Positions 51,970 to 60,312 of a stretch of 63,555 nucleotides of DNA are shown here, piece by piece. How positions within the stretch are numbered: position 1 is the first letter of the stretch; every line of letters begins with the position of its first letter. A model generated the notes under the pieces. That model made no database searches, had not been told where the DNA came from, and saw only the letters and a program-made list of their open reading frames with translations. The position numbers and the translations under genes are program-made. Source of the stretch: an uncultured Holdemania sp. (GTDB lineage: Bacteria > Bacillota_I > Bacilli_A > Erysipelotrichales > Erysipelotrichaceae). The stretch covers positions 1-63,555 of the forward strand of contig CAJFOC010000055.1 in NCBI GenBank assembly GCA_904395815.1, written 5' to 3'.

Positions 51970-52083
51970 TTTTTTTCCATCGCGGATGAGGAAACGCAAA
52001 TTAAAAAGAGTAAGGTTAAAAAAAGCCTTTCTTTGCGTTGGGGATTATGATATTATAACGGCGTGAAAGGTGATCGGTGAGCT

Positions 52084-52128
52084 ATGAGAAGAACGGGTTC
52101 CTCACGGAATAAAGCTTTTCAAGAGTAA
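52084..52128 (+). CDS. Possible 14-residue leader peptide ahead of the purE riboswitch
   Basis: ATG AGA AGA ... GAG TAA encodes MRRTGSSRNKAFQE. GGTGA lies three bases before the ATG and AAAGGTGAT eleven bases before it. The stop codon is ten bases before the first terminator stem. The arrangement resembles a translated attenuator leader, but the peptide has no run of a single regulatory amino acid. Confidence 0.3.
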   Translation: MRRTGSSRNKAFQE

Positions 52129-52138
52129 TCAAAAAACA

Positions 52139-52170
52139 ACATGGGTGGACTGCACCTGTGTTTTCTTTTT
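52139..52170 (+). terminator. First terminator in the purE leader
   Basis: ACATGGGTG, loop GACTG, CACCTGTGT form a 9-bp stem with two wobble pairs, followed by TTTCTTTTT. It lies upstream of the guanine aptamer. Confidence 0.8.
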
Positions 52171-52183
52171 GAAGTCTGATGAT

Positions 52184-52249
52184 TTGTATAATCGTGAGAA
52201 TAGGGCTCACAAGTTTCTACCTTGCCGCCGTAAACGGCAAGACTACAAA
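52184..52249 (+). promoter_or_regulatory. Guanine (purine) riboswitch aptamer of the pur operon
   Basis: The purine aptamer consensus is explicit. P1 is TTTGTA/TACAAA, followed by TATAATC, P2 GTGAG/CTCAC, AAGTTTCTACC, P3 TTGCCG/CGGCAA around CCGTAAA, and GACTAC. The C in GACTAC (position 74 of the xpt numbering) indicates guanine rather than adenine. Ligand binding should favour the terminator at 52253 and shut off purE-D. Confidence 0.96.
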
Positions 52250-52252
52250 GCG

Positions 52253-52304
52253 AAGACATCAGTTTTTGTTTTGTAGGCATGGGAGGCTCTCCGATGTCTT
52301 TTTC
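52253..52304 (+). terminator. Riboswitch-controlled terminator before purE
   Basis: AAGACATC (52253-52260) pairs with GATGTCTT (52293-52300), followed by TTTCT. The loop holds GGAG/CTCC. Its left arm begins four bases after P1 of the guanine aptamer, the classic expression platform. Confidence 0.88.
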
Positions 52305-52325
52305 TATTGTAAGGAGGAGTAAGAG

Positions 52326-52835
52326 ATGGAAAAGAAACCGGTAGTTGGAATTGTGATGGGATCCATGAGTGATTACGAGGGGAATGTTTCGCTGACTTGC
52401 GAAATGCTGGAATCGTTTGGGATCCCGTATGAAAAAAAGGTGCTGAGCGCACACCGGACGCCGGATGAGACGATCGCGTATGCTCGAAGCGCCTATCAGC
52501 GCGGATTGAAGATCATCATTGCGGCTGCCGGCGGAGCGGCCCATCTGGCGGGTGTGATTGCCGGCTGCACAACGCTGCCGGTCATCGGAATTCCGATGAA
52601 AACATCCACCCTGGATGGACTGGACAGTCTGCTTTCCATCGTACAGATGCCTTCCGGCGTACCGGTGGCGACGGTGGCGATCGGCAAGGCGGGATGCAAG
52701 AATGCCGCGGTACTGGCGGCGACCATTCTGGGCGCATTTGATCCGCAGATGCACCAGAAAATGGTGGAGCACAAGGAAGCGATGAAAAACAATGTTCTGG
52801 AAAACATGCGCTTCCCGGAGGAACAGCCGCGATGA
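52326..52835 (+). CDS. purE: N5-carboxyaminoimidazole ribonucleotide mutase PurE
   Basis: A 169-residue class I PurE. It shows GIVMGSMSDYEGNVSLTCEMLESFGIPYEKKVLSAHRTPDET near 8-50 and AAAGGAAHLAGVIAGCTTLPVIGIP near 66-90, with the active-site Ser, His and Gly-rich loop. It converts N5-CAIR to CAIR and normally needs PurK, which is not in this operon. AAGGAGGAG precedes the ATG. It is the first gene after the guanine riboswitch and overlaps purL by ATGA. Confidence 0.97.
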   Translation: MEKKPVVGIVMGSMSDYEGNVSLTCEMLESFGIPYEKKVLSAHRTPDETIAYARSAYQRGLKIIIAAAGGAAHLAGVIAGCTTLPVIGIPMKTSTLDGLDSLLSIVQMPSGVPVATVAIGKAGCKNAAVLAATILGAFDPQMHQKMVEHKEAMKNNVLENMRFPEEQPR

Positions 52836-55800
52836 CGATGAACAAACGGGTTTTTGTAGAAAAGAGGGAACGGTTCCGTACGGAAGCGGCCGATATGCTG
52901 GCGGAACTGAGAGAGAACCTGAAGCTGGAAGCGGATGGACTGCGTCTTTTGAACATTTACGATATTTTTGATATTGAACCGGAGGACTATGAAAAAGCCT
53001 GTCAGACCGTTTTTACAGAGGCGGCGACAGACATGCTGAGCGAACAGATCGATCTGCAGGGAAAAACCTGGATTGCCTGGGAGACGCTGCCAGGTCAGTA
53101 TGATCAGCGGTCGGACAGCGCCATGCAGTGCGTACGGCTGCTGAACCCGGCATCGGTGTGCCGGATTACCTGCGGCCGGCTGATGATTCTGGAAGGCGAC
53201 ATCAGCGCGGAAATGAAGGACAGGATCGTTCATTATGTTATCAATCCGATTGAAACGCGAATAAAGGATATGAGCCGGCTGACGATCGATGATCAGGTTG
53301 CGGTACGGCCATTGGAAGATCTGACCGGTTTCATCACGCTGGATCGGGCGGGCATCGAACAGTTTGCCGCTTCGCACGGACTGGCGATGAGCGTGGAAGA
53401 CTGCCTGATGATTCAGTCCTATTTCCGTGATGAGGAAAAGCGGGATCCAAGCGAGACGGAAATCCGCGTGCTGGATACCTACTGGTCGGATCATTGTCGG
53501 CATACGACGTTTGAAACGTGTCTGAACAGCGTGAAGGTGACGACACAGCGGTTTGGCGAACAGATTCAGCAGGCATATGAGCGCTATCTGCAGCTGCGCC
53601 GGCAATGCGGCCGTGAGGAAAAGCCACAGACGCTGATGGATATGGCGACCATTAACGCCCGGGATCTGCGCCGGCGCGGTCTGAGTCCGGAAGTGGAGAT
53701 CAGCGAGGAAATCAACGCCTGCAGCGTGTTCATCGATGTGGATCATGACGGGCAGACGGAAAAATGGCTGCTGATGTTCAAAAACGAGACGCACAACCAT
53801 CCGACGGAAATTGAGCCGTTTGGCGGCGCTTCCACCTGTATCGGCGGCGCGATCCGCGATCCGCTCAGCGGACGCAGCTATGTTTATCAGGCAATGCGTG
53901 TCAGCGGGTGCGGGGATGTGCTGCAGAGCATCGATCAGACTCTGCCGGGCAAATTACCGCAGAAGGTCATCAGCAAAAAGGCGGCGCACGGCAATTCATC
54001 GTATGGCAACCAGATCGGTTTGCCAACAACGCATGTCCGGGAAATCCTGCATCCGGGCTATGTTGCCAAGCATATGGAAGTGGGTGCTGTGGTGGGCGCG
54101 GCCCGGGCAGACTGGGTTGTTCGCCATTCTCCTCAGCCGACAGACGTCGTTATTCTGTTAGGCGGCCGGACCGGCAGAGACGGGATTGGCGGCGCTACCG
54201 GCTCTTCCAAGGAACACAACCTCAAATCGCTGGAAGTCTGCGCTTCGGAAGTGCAGAAGGGCAACGCGCCGGAAGAAAGAAAAATTCAGCGGCTGTTCCG
54301 CAATCCGGAATGCACGCGGCTGATCAAAAAATGCAATGATTTCGGCGCCGGCGGCGTCTGCGTTGCCATCGGCGAGCTGGCGGAAGGACTGTGCATTCAT
54401 CTGGATCGGGTGAGAACCAAATACGCCGGCCTGAACGCAACGGAAATTGCCATCAGCGAAAGCCAGGAGAGAATGGCGGTAGTGACTTCGGCGGCGGATG
54501 CTGAAACGCTGATCGCGATGGCAGATCAGGAAAATCTGGAAGCCTATATCGTCGCCGAGGTGACCGATACCGGCCGGCTGGTGATGAAAATGAACGACGA
54601 AACGGTAGTGGATCTTTCCCGCCGGTTTATCGATACCAGCGGCGTCCGGCAGCAGGCGGATGTGGAAATCGCGACGTTACCGGGTGAAAATCCGTTTGTG
54701 GAGATTCCGGTCAGCCGCGACAACATCCTGCAGATGCTGGCGCAGCCTAATGTGGCCTGCCAGAAAGGGCAGGGCGAAATGTTTGACGCCTCCATCGGTT
54801 CTACCACCGTGCTGATGCCGTATGGCGGCAAGACGCAGCTGACCCCAACGCAGGCTTCAGTGCAGAAGCTGCCGGTGATGGATGGCAAGACGACGACCTG
54901 CAGCATTCTGACCTATGGCTTTCAGCCGCGGATCATGGAGTATTCCTGCTTTGTCGGCGCGATGGTCAGCGTGCTGGAATCGATGGCCAAGACGGTGGCC
55001 TGCGGCGGAAAGTGGCAGAACATTCATTTCTCATTTCAGGAATACTTTGAGCGGCTGAACAAGGAACCGAAACGCTGGGGAAAGGTTGCGGAAGCCTTGC
55101 TGGGCGCGATGACGGTGCAGGACTATTTTGAGAAAGCGGCGATTGGCGGCAAGGACAGCATGTCCGGGACATTCAACGATCTGCATGTCGTTCCGACGCT
55201 GATTTCCTTTGCCTGCAGCGACGCCGATACCCGCAACATTCTTTCTGCGCAGCTGAAGAAAGCGGGAAATGTTCTGAGCGTCTTCTGGCCGCGGCTGGAT
55301 GAAAACGGCTATCCGGATCTGGACAGTTACCGGGCCATGCTGGATGCGGTTCAGCAGGGCATTCAGCAGAAAACAATCTGTTCCGCCTATGTCGCGGAAG
55401 AAGGCGGTGTGCTAGCGGCCTTGTTCAAGATGAGCTTCGGCAGTCAGCTGGGTTTTGAAATTCAGGGCGGCGGCGAGCTGATGAAGCTGGTTCCGGGCGC
55501 GCTGGTGGTGGAAAGCGAACAGCCGCTGGATCAGGATGGGTTTACCGTTTTGGGTCAGGTGAGCGAAAGAGATTTCCGAATCAACGAGATCACGCTGAGT
55601 TATCAGGAAGCGCTGCAGGCCTGGATGGGCACCTTTGCCGGGCTGTATCCGGTTTATGCCAAAACACAGGCCAGAACGCTGCCGCTGCGCGATACGGCCA
55701 AAGACCGCGAGTTTGTCTGTCAGACTCCGTCGCAGCAGGTGCGTGTGCTGATTCCGGTCTTCCCGGGAAGCAACTGTGAGTACGATACCCGCCGCGCTTT

Positions 55801-56548
55801 TGAGGAAGAAGGCGCGGACGTTACGATCTTTGTGTTCCGCAATCAGAACGAACAGGCGGTGCTGCAGTCCATTGATCAGCTGGCGGCATTGCTGGATAAC
55901 AGTCACATCCTGGCTATTCCGGGCGGATTCTCAGCTGGCGATGAACCGGATGGCTCGGCCAAATTCATCGTCAATGTCCTGCAGAACGAGAAAGTCAAAA
56001 CGGCGGTACACCGGCTGTTGGACCGCGACGGGCTGATTCTTGGAATCTGCAACGGATTCCAGGCGCTGATCAAGTCCGGTCTGATTACGCATGGCCGGAT
56101 TCAGACGCTGGATCAGAATACGCCGACGCTGGCCCGCAACACCATCAACCGGCACATTTCCAGCGTAGTGCATACCCGTGTCGCCAGCAACCGTTCACCG
56201 TGGCTGCAGGGATTGCACTGCGGTCAGGTTCACGCGATTCCGGTCAGCCATGGCGAAGGCCGTCTGGTGGCCGACGAACAGTGGATCCGGCGGCTGTTTG
56301 AAAACGGCCAGGTCGCGTTCCAGTATTGCGATCAGGATGGCAACCCGACCATGGATCCGGCGTACAATCTCAACGGTTCCGACTGGGCGATTGAAGGACT
56401 GATCTCTCCGGATGGCAAGGTGCTGGGCAAAATGGGACATTCCGAACGGTACTGCAGCGATGTTTTCAAAAACATTGAGGGCGAAAAGAAACAGAATATC
56501 TTCGCCAACGGCGTGCGCTACATTCGCGCAAAGGGAGGAAAAGCATGA
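52832..56548 (+). CDS. purL: Phosphoribosylformylglycinamidine synthase, single-chain PurL
   Basis: A 1238-residue large-form FGAR amidotransferase with the glutaminase fused at the C terminus, so no purS or purQ is needed. The synthetase part has [13 protein letters not shown] near 215, [28 protein letters not shown] near 315 and a second half from about 640. The class I glutaminase begins [24 protein letters not shown] near 975, with the nucleophile in [10 protein letters not shown] near 1072 and a late HGEGR. Bacillus uses the three-subunit form. The start overlaps purE (ATGA). Confidence 0.97.
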   Translation: MTMNKRVFVEKRERFRTEAADMLAELRENLKLEADGLRLLNIYDIFDIEPEDYEKACQTVFTEAATDMLSEQIDLQGKTWIAWETLPGQYDQRSDSAMQCVRLLNPASVCRITCGRLMILEGDISAEMKDRIVHYVINPIETRIKDMSRLTIDDQVAVRPLEDLTGFITLDRAGIEQFAASHGLAMSVEDCLMIQSYFRDEEKRDPSETEIRVLDTYWSDHCRHTTFETCLNSVKVTTQRFGEQIQQAYERYLQLRRQCGREEKPQTLMDMATINARDLRRRGLSPEVEISEEINACSVFIDVDHDGQTEKWLLMFKNETHNHPTEIEPFGGASTCIGGAIRDPLSGRSYVYQAMRVSGCGDVLQSIDQTLPGKLPQKVISKKAAHGNSSYGNQIGLPTTHVREILHPGYVAKHMEVGAVVGAARADWVVRHSPQPTDVVILLGGRTGRDGIGGATGSSKEHNLKSLEVCASEVQKGNAPEERKIQRLFRNPECTRLIKKCNDFGAGGVCVAIGELAEGLCIHLDRVRTKYAGLNATEIAISESQERMAVVTSAADAETLIAMADQENLEAYIVAEVTDTGRLVMKMNDETVVDLSRRFIDTSGVRQQADVEIATLPGENPFVEIPVSRDNILQMLAQPNVACQKGQGEMFDASIGSTTVLMPYGGKTQLTPTQASVQKLPVMDGKTTTCSILTYGFQPRIMEYSCFVGAMVSVLESMAKTVACGGKWQNIHFSFQEYFERLNKEPKRWGKVAEALLGAMTVQDYFEKAAIGGKDSMSGTFNDLHVVPTLISFACSDADTRNILSAQLKKAGNVLSVFWPRLDENGYPDLDSYRAMLDAVQQGIQQKTICSAYVAEEGGVLAALFKMSFGSQLGFEIQGGGELMKLVPGALVVESEQPLDQDGFTVLGQVSERDFRINEITLSYQEALQAWMGTFAGLYPVYAKTQARTLPLRDTAKDREFVCQTPSQQVRVLIPVFPGSNCEYDTRRAFEEEGADVTIFVFRNQNEQAVLQSIDQLAALLDNSHILAIPGGFSAGDEPDGSAKFIVNVLQNEKVKTAVHRLLDRDGLILGICNGFQALIKSGLITHGRIQTLDQNTPTLARNTINRHISSVVHTRVASNRSPWLQGLHCGQVHAIPVSHGEGRLVADEQWIRRLFENGQVAFQYCDQDGNPTMDPAYNLNGSDWAIEGLISPDGKVLGKMGHSERYCSDVFKNIEGEKKQNIFANGVRYIRAKGGKA

Positions 56549-57570
56549 GCACTGAATACGAAAAGGCCGGCGTCTCGCTGGAAGCGGGATATGAATCTGT
56601 CCGCCGGATCCGCAAGCATATCGACAAAACCCGCCGGCCGGGGATGATGGGCGGGATCGGCAGCTTTGGCGGGCTGTTCGATCTGAGCGTGCTGAATATG
56701 AAGGAACCGGTGCTGGTCAGCGGGACCGATGGGGTCGGGACGAAGCTGAAGCTGGCGATGATGATGAACAAGCACGATACGATCGGTCAGGACGCGGTGG
56801 CGATGTGCGTCAACGACATCATTGCGCAGGGAGCGCAGCCGTTGTTTTTCCTCGATTACATCGCGGTAGGCAAGAATTCTCCGGAAAAAATTGAACAGAT
56901 CGTCAAAGGCGTGGCGGATGGCTGCGTGCTGGCGAATTGCGCGCTGGTTGGCGGAGAAACGGCGGAAATGCCGGATATGTATGGCGAAGAGGACTACGAT
57001 ATTGCCGGCTTTGCGGTCGGCGCGGTGGAGAAGTCGGACATCATCACCGGCGAACACACCCGTCCGGGTGATGTGGTGATCGGTCTGGCCTCCAGCGGCG
57101 TTCATTCCAACGGTTTCTCGCTGGTCCGCAAGATTGTGCTGAAAGATCATCAGCTCGATCTGAATACGAAATTTGACGAATTGCAGGATAGCCTGGGCAA
57201 TACGTTACTGACGCCGACCCGCATTTATGTGCGGCCGGTGCTGGAAGTGCTGAAACAGATCCATGTTCATGGCATTGCGCACATTACCGGCGGAGGCTTT
57301 GATGAAAACATGCCGCGCTGTCTGAATGCCGGCCTGGGTATCCGCATCCGGCAGGGAAGCTGGACCATTCCGCCTGTCTTTGATGTGCTGCAGCGGCTGT
57401 CCGGGATGGACCGGCGACAGATGTTCAACGTGTTCAATATGGGAATCGGAATGATTCTGGTGGTGGACCGGGCCGATGAAAAGCAGACGCTGGATGTGCT
57501 GCGGCAGCAGGGGGAAACCGCCTGGACGATCGGTGAGGTTGTCGAAGGGGAAGGAATCGAGCTGCGATGA
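56545..57570 (+). CDS. purM: Phosphoribosylformylglycinamidine cyclo-ligase PurM
   Basis: A 341-residue AIR synthetase of normal length. It shows [15 protein letters not shown] near 32-46, [36 protein letters not shown] near 54-89, and the [27 protein letters not shown] signature near 137-163. It closes FGAM to AIR using ATP. ATGA overlaps join it to purL upstream and purN downstream. Confidence 0.98.
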   Translation: MSTEYEKAGVSLEAGYESVRRIRKHIDKTRRPGMMGGIGSFGGLFDLSVLNMKEPVLVSGTDGVGTKLKLAMMMNKHDTIGQDAVAMCVNDIIAQGAQPLFFLDYIAVGKNSPEKIEQIVKGVADGCVLANCALVGGETAEMPDMYGEEDYDIAGFAVGAVEKSDIITGEHTRPGDVVIGLASSGVHSNGFSLVRKIVLKDHQLDLNTKFDELQDSLGNTLLTPTRIYVRPVLEVLKQIHVHGIAHITGGGFDENMPRCLNAGLGIRIRQGSWTIPPVFDVLQRLSGMDRRQMFNVFNMGIGMILVVDRADEKQTLDVLRQQGETAWTIGEVVEGEGIELR

Positions 57571-58133
57571 AGAAGCTGGCCGTATTTGCCTCGGGCAACG
57601 GAACCAATTTTGACGCGATTGCCGATGCCGTGCAGCAGGGACAGCTGAATGCTGAAATCGTTCTGGTTGTCTGCGACCGGCCGCTGGCGCCGGTGATCGA
57701 GAAAGCCCGCCGCCGCGGTATCGAGGTGCTGGCTTTTGCGCCGAAAGAGTTTGGCAGCAAGGCGGAATACGAAACGATGATTATCGAGCGCTGTCGTCAG
57801 GCGCAGGTGGAGTTTATCGCGCTGGCCGGATACATGCGAATTCTTTCCCCGCTGATGCTGGCCGCTTTTCCGCAGCGGATCGTCAACATTCATCCATCGC
57901 TGTTGCCGGCGTTTAAGGGCAAGGACGCGATCGGACAGGCCATTGCCTATGGCGTCAAGGTCATGGGCGTAACCATTCACTATGTCGATGAGACGATGGA
58001 TGGCGGCCAGATCATTGCGCAGCGGGCGTTCGACGTCTTGCCGCAGTGGTCGCACGAAGAAATCGAGCAGCAGGTGCATGCGATTGAGCATGAGCTTTAT
58101 CCGCAAACCCTGCGGCAGTTGTGGGAGGAATAA
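57567..58133 (+). CDS. purN: Phosphoribosylglycinamide formyltransferase PurN
   Basis: A 188-residue enzyme. It begins [21 protein letters not shown], has [13 protein letters not shown] near 87, the catalytic [17 protein letters not shown] near 108-125 (His and, later, Asp in [13 protein letters not shown]) and the family's usual length. It transfers the formyl group from 10-formyl-tetrahydrofolate to GAR. The start overlaps purM (ATGA), and purD follows after three bases. Confidence 0.98.
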   Translation: MKKLAVFASGNGTNFDAIADAVQQGQLNAEIVLVVCDRPLAPVIEKARRRGIEVLAFAPKEFGSKAEYETMIIERCRQAQVEFIALAGYMRILSPLMLAAFPQRIVNIHPSLLPAFKGKDAIGQAIAYGVKVMGVTIHYVDETMDGGQIIAQRAFDVLPQWSHEEIEQQVHAIEHELYPQTLRQLWEE

Positions 58134-58136
58134 ATC

Positions 58137-59420
58137 ATGGCAAAAGTACTGGTGATCGGCAGCGGAGGAAGGGAACACGCCTTGGCCTGGAAATTTGCGC
58201 AGAGCCCGCAGGTCGATCAGGTTTATGCGGCTCCGGGCAATCCGGGCATGGCCCAGGTGGCGCAGTGCGTGGATCTGGCCGCCGATGATGTTGACGGGCT
58301 GATCCGGTTCGTCAGGCAACAGCACATCGATCTGACCTTTGTCGGACCGGAAGTTCCGCTGTGCGCGGGAATTCAGGATGCCTTTGCCGCCGCGGGACTG
58401 ACGCTGTTTGGCCCAAGCAAGGCGGCAGCCCGGCTGGAAGGAAGCAAAATGTTTGCCAAGGATATGATGAGCCGGACCGGCATTCCGACTGCCGCCTATG
58501 CCAGCTTCAGTGATTACCGGCAGGCGTCAGCGTATCTGCGGCGTCAGCCGATGCCGGTGGTGCTGAAGGCTGATGGCCTGGCGGCCGGCAAGGGGGTTAT
58601 CATCGCTCAGACCCAGCAGCAGGCGCAGCAGGCGCTGAAAGAGATGATGTGCGACGGACTGTTTGATCAGGCCGGCGCTTCGGTAGTCATTGAGGAATAT
58701 CTGGAAGGCGAGGAGTTTTCGCTGCTGTCGTTTGTTCATGGCGAGACGGTGATCCCGATGGAAATCGCGCAGGATCACAAACGGGCTTATGATCATGATG
58801 AAGGATTGAATACCGGCGGCATGGGAGCCTATACGCCAGTCTCGCATCTGTCGCAAAGCGTGGTGCAGGAAGCGGTGGAGCGCATCGTCCGGCCAATGGC
58901 CTCCGCCATGGTGAAGGAAGGCTGCCCGTTTACCGGAGTCCTGTATGCCGGCTGCATGGCCACGGCGCAGGGTGTGAAGACCATTGAGTTCAACGTTCGT
59001 TTCGGCGATCCGGAATGCGAAGTGCTGATGGTTTCCCTGCAGGATGATCTGTATCAGATCTGTCAGGATGTACTGGCTCATCGCGAGGTTACGCTGCACT
59101 GGTCGAAGGATCCGGTACTGGGCGTGGTGATGGCCAGCAAGGGATATCCGGAAAGCTCTACCAAGGGAGCGGTAATCACAGGACTGGATGAGGCGGAAGG
59201 AATCGTCTTCCATATGGGAACCTCGGTTCGCGACGGTCAGCTGGTGACCAACGGCGGACGGGTGCTGATGGTCACAGCGCAGGCGCCGACATTGCTGCAG
59301 GCGCAGCAGAAGGCTTATGCGGCGGTGAATAAGATTCATTGCGATTCGCTGTTCTGGCGCACCGACATCGGCCAGCGGGGAATTGCCGACAGGGTTGACA
59401 AAAACGGGAAACAGGAGTAA
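58137..59420 (+). CDS. purD: Phosphoribosylamine-glycine ligase PurD
   Basis: A 427-residue ATP-grasp ligase. It begins KVLVIGSGGREHALAWKFAQSPQVDQVYAAPGNPG. It has the ATP-grasp region VLKADGLAAGKGVIIAQT near 142-160 and GAYTPVSHLS plus FNVRFGDPECEVLM near 283-297. It joins phosphoribosylamine and glycine. It is the last pathway gene of this operon. purF, which supplies phosphoribosylamine, is not in the window. Confidence 0.98.
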   Translation: MAKVLVIGSGGREHALAWKFAQSPQVDQVYAAPGNPGMAQVAQCVDLAADDVDGLIRFVRQQHIDLTFVGPEVPLCAGIQDAFAAAGLTLFGPSKAAARLEGSKMFAKDMMSRTGIPTAAYASFSDYRQASAYLRRQPMPVVLKADGLAAGKGVIIAQTQQQAQQALKEMMCDGLFDQAGASVVIEEYLEGEEFSLLSFVHGETVIPMEIAQDHKRAYDHDEGLNTGGMGAYTPVSHLSQSVVQEAVERIVRPMASAMVKEGCPFTGVLYAGCMATAQGVKTIEFNVRFGDPECEVLMVSLQDDLYQICQDVLAHREVTLHWSKDPVLGVVMASKGYPESSTKGAVITGLDEAEGIVFHMGTSVRDGQLVTNGGRVLMVTAQAPTLLQAQQKAYAAVNKIHCDSLFWRTDIGQRGIADRVDKNGKQE

Positions 59421-59445
59421 TCTCAAAGCCAACAGGAGGAGCGCG

Positions 59446-59547
59446 ATGACAAAAAAGAAACGGCGGAATCTGCGTCAGATCGGCGTTCTTGTGCTGGTCA
59501 GCCTGCTGTGTCTGACGATGATTCTGAGTACGATTTCCATGTTCTGA
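59446..59547 (+). CDS. Tiny single-pass membrane protein (33 aa), Prli42/DUF4044-like
   Basis: A 33-codon frame with AGGAGGAG eight bases before the ATG and an intrinsic terminator just after the stop, so it is probably real. The peptide is MTKKKRRNLRQ followed by a hydrophobic helix to the C terminus (ending ILSTISMF). Size, basic start and helix resemble Prli42/DUF4044 mini-proteins, of which Listeria Prli42 anchors the stressosome. The likeness is of architecture and a few residues only. It is the last gene of the pur transcript. Confidence 0.6.
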   Translation: MTKKKRRNLRQIGVLVLVSLLCLTMILSTISMF

Positions 59548-59558
59548 AGCTGAAACGG

Positions 59559-59585
59559 CGCCGGATTTCTTTCCGGCGTTTTTTT
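59559..59585 (+). terminator. Terminator of the purine operon
   Basis: CGCCGGA, loop TTTCTT, TCCGGCG, then seven T residues. Confidence 0.92.
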
Positions 59586-59594
59586 ATCGCTGCG

Positions 59595-59623
59595 TTGAGA
59601 AACAGGCTTATCTGCTATATAAT
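59595..59623 (+). promoter_or_regulatory. Promoter of pcp-nadE
   Basis: TTGAGA (59595-59600), 17 bases, TATAAT (59618-59623), 29 bases before the pcp ATG. Confidence 0.82.
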
Positions 59624-59651
59624 AGGGACGTTGAAAGCGAGGAAAAAAGGC

Positions 59652-60293
59652 ATGAAGATTCTTGTAACCGGTTTTGACCCGTTTGGCGGGGAATCGATCA
59701 ATCCGTCGATGGAAGCGGTTCGCCGTTTGCCCGAGATGCTGGGGCAGGTCAGACTGATTAAAGCGCAGATTCCCACGGCGGCCAGAAGAAGCCTGATCGT
59801 TTTGCGGCAGCTGATTGAACAGCATGATCCGCAGATGATCTGCTGCGTGGGACAGGCCGGTGGTCGGCGGGGGATCACGGTGGAACGGATCGGAATCAAT
59901 GTGGATGATTTCCGGATTCCTGATAACGACGGAGATCAGCCGGTGGATGAACCGGTGTTTGCGCAGGGACCGGATGCCTATTTTGTCAATCTGCCCGTCA
60001 AGGCGATGGTGGCTGCCATTCGCAATCAGGGAATTGAAGCGTCGCTGTCCAACAGCGCCGGAACGTTTGTCTGCAATCATGTCACTTATGGGGTACGGTA
60101 TCTGATCGAACATCACTATCCCGGCAAACGCTCCGGATTTATTCATCTGCCGTTTCTGACGCAGCAGGTGGCAGACAAGCCAGGCATGCCGGCCATGGAA
60201 CTGGAGGAGATGGTCCGGGGACTGACGGCGGCGCTGGAAGCCATGGCGCAGACGGAAACGGATCTGCGCTATAGCGAAGGAACGCTGAATTAA
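59652..60293 (+). CDS. pcp: Pyroglutamyl-peptidase I (pyrrolidone-carboxylate peptidase)
   Basis: A 213-residue C15 cysteine peptidase. It begins KILVTGFDPFGGESINPSMEAV. The catalytic Glu is in GQAGGRRGITVERIGINVDDFRIPDN near 70-95, the Cys in SNSAGTFVCNHVTYG near 141 and the His in GFIHLPFLTQQ near 165. It removes N-terminal pyroglutamate from peptides. The start at 59652 is set by the promoter position and GAGGAAAAAAGG. nadE follows after a short gap of 19 bases. Confidence 0.96.
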   Translation: MKILVTGFDPFGGESINPSMEAVRRLPEMLGQVRLIKAQIPTAARRSLIVLRQLIEQHDPQMICCVGQAGGRRGITVERIGINVDDFRIPDNDGDQPVDEPVFAQGPDAYFVNLPVKAMVAAIRNQGIEASLSNSAGTFVCNHVTYGVRYLIEHHYPGKRSGFIHLPFLTQQVADKPGMPAMELEEMVRGLTAALEAMAQTETDLRYSEGTLN

Positions 60294-60312
60294 ACAAGAA
60301 GGGGTGAGCATG

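Larger units (their letters stand above)
51970..52325 (+). promoter_or_regulatory. Complex leader region of the purine operon
   Basis: In order: an inverted repeat AACGCAAA/TTTGCGTT (51993-52000 and 52032-52039); a weak promoter (TTTCTT at 52028, 17 bases, TATTAT at 52051, or TATAAC at 52054); a hairpin GTGAG/CTCAC (52077-52105) overlapping a 14-codon ORF (52084-52128); an intrinsic terminator (52139-52170); a guanine aptamer (52184-52249); a second terminator (52253-52304); and AAGGAGGAG for purE. The aptamer begins too soon after the first terminator for a separate promoter. Transcripts therefore seem to pass two terminators. Confidence 0.65.

Noticed and set aside
52141-52160. GGGTGGACTGCACC resembles the T-box motif of tRNA-responsive leaders
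   Set aside because: It matches only loosely, there is no Stem I or specifier loop upstream, and the sequence is explained as the stem of the first terminator.
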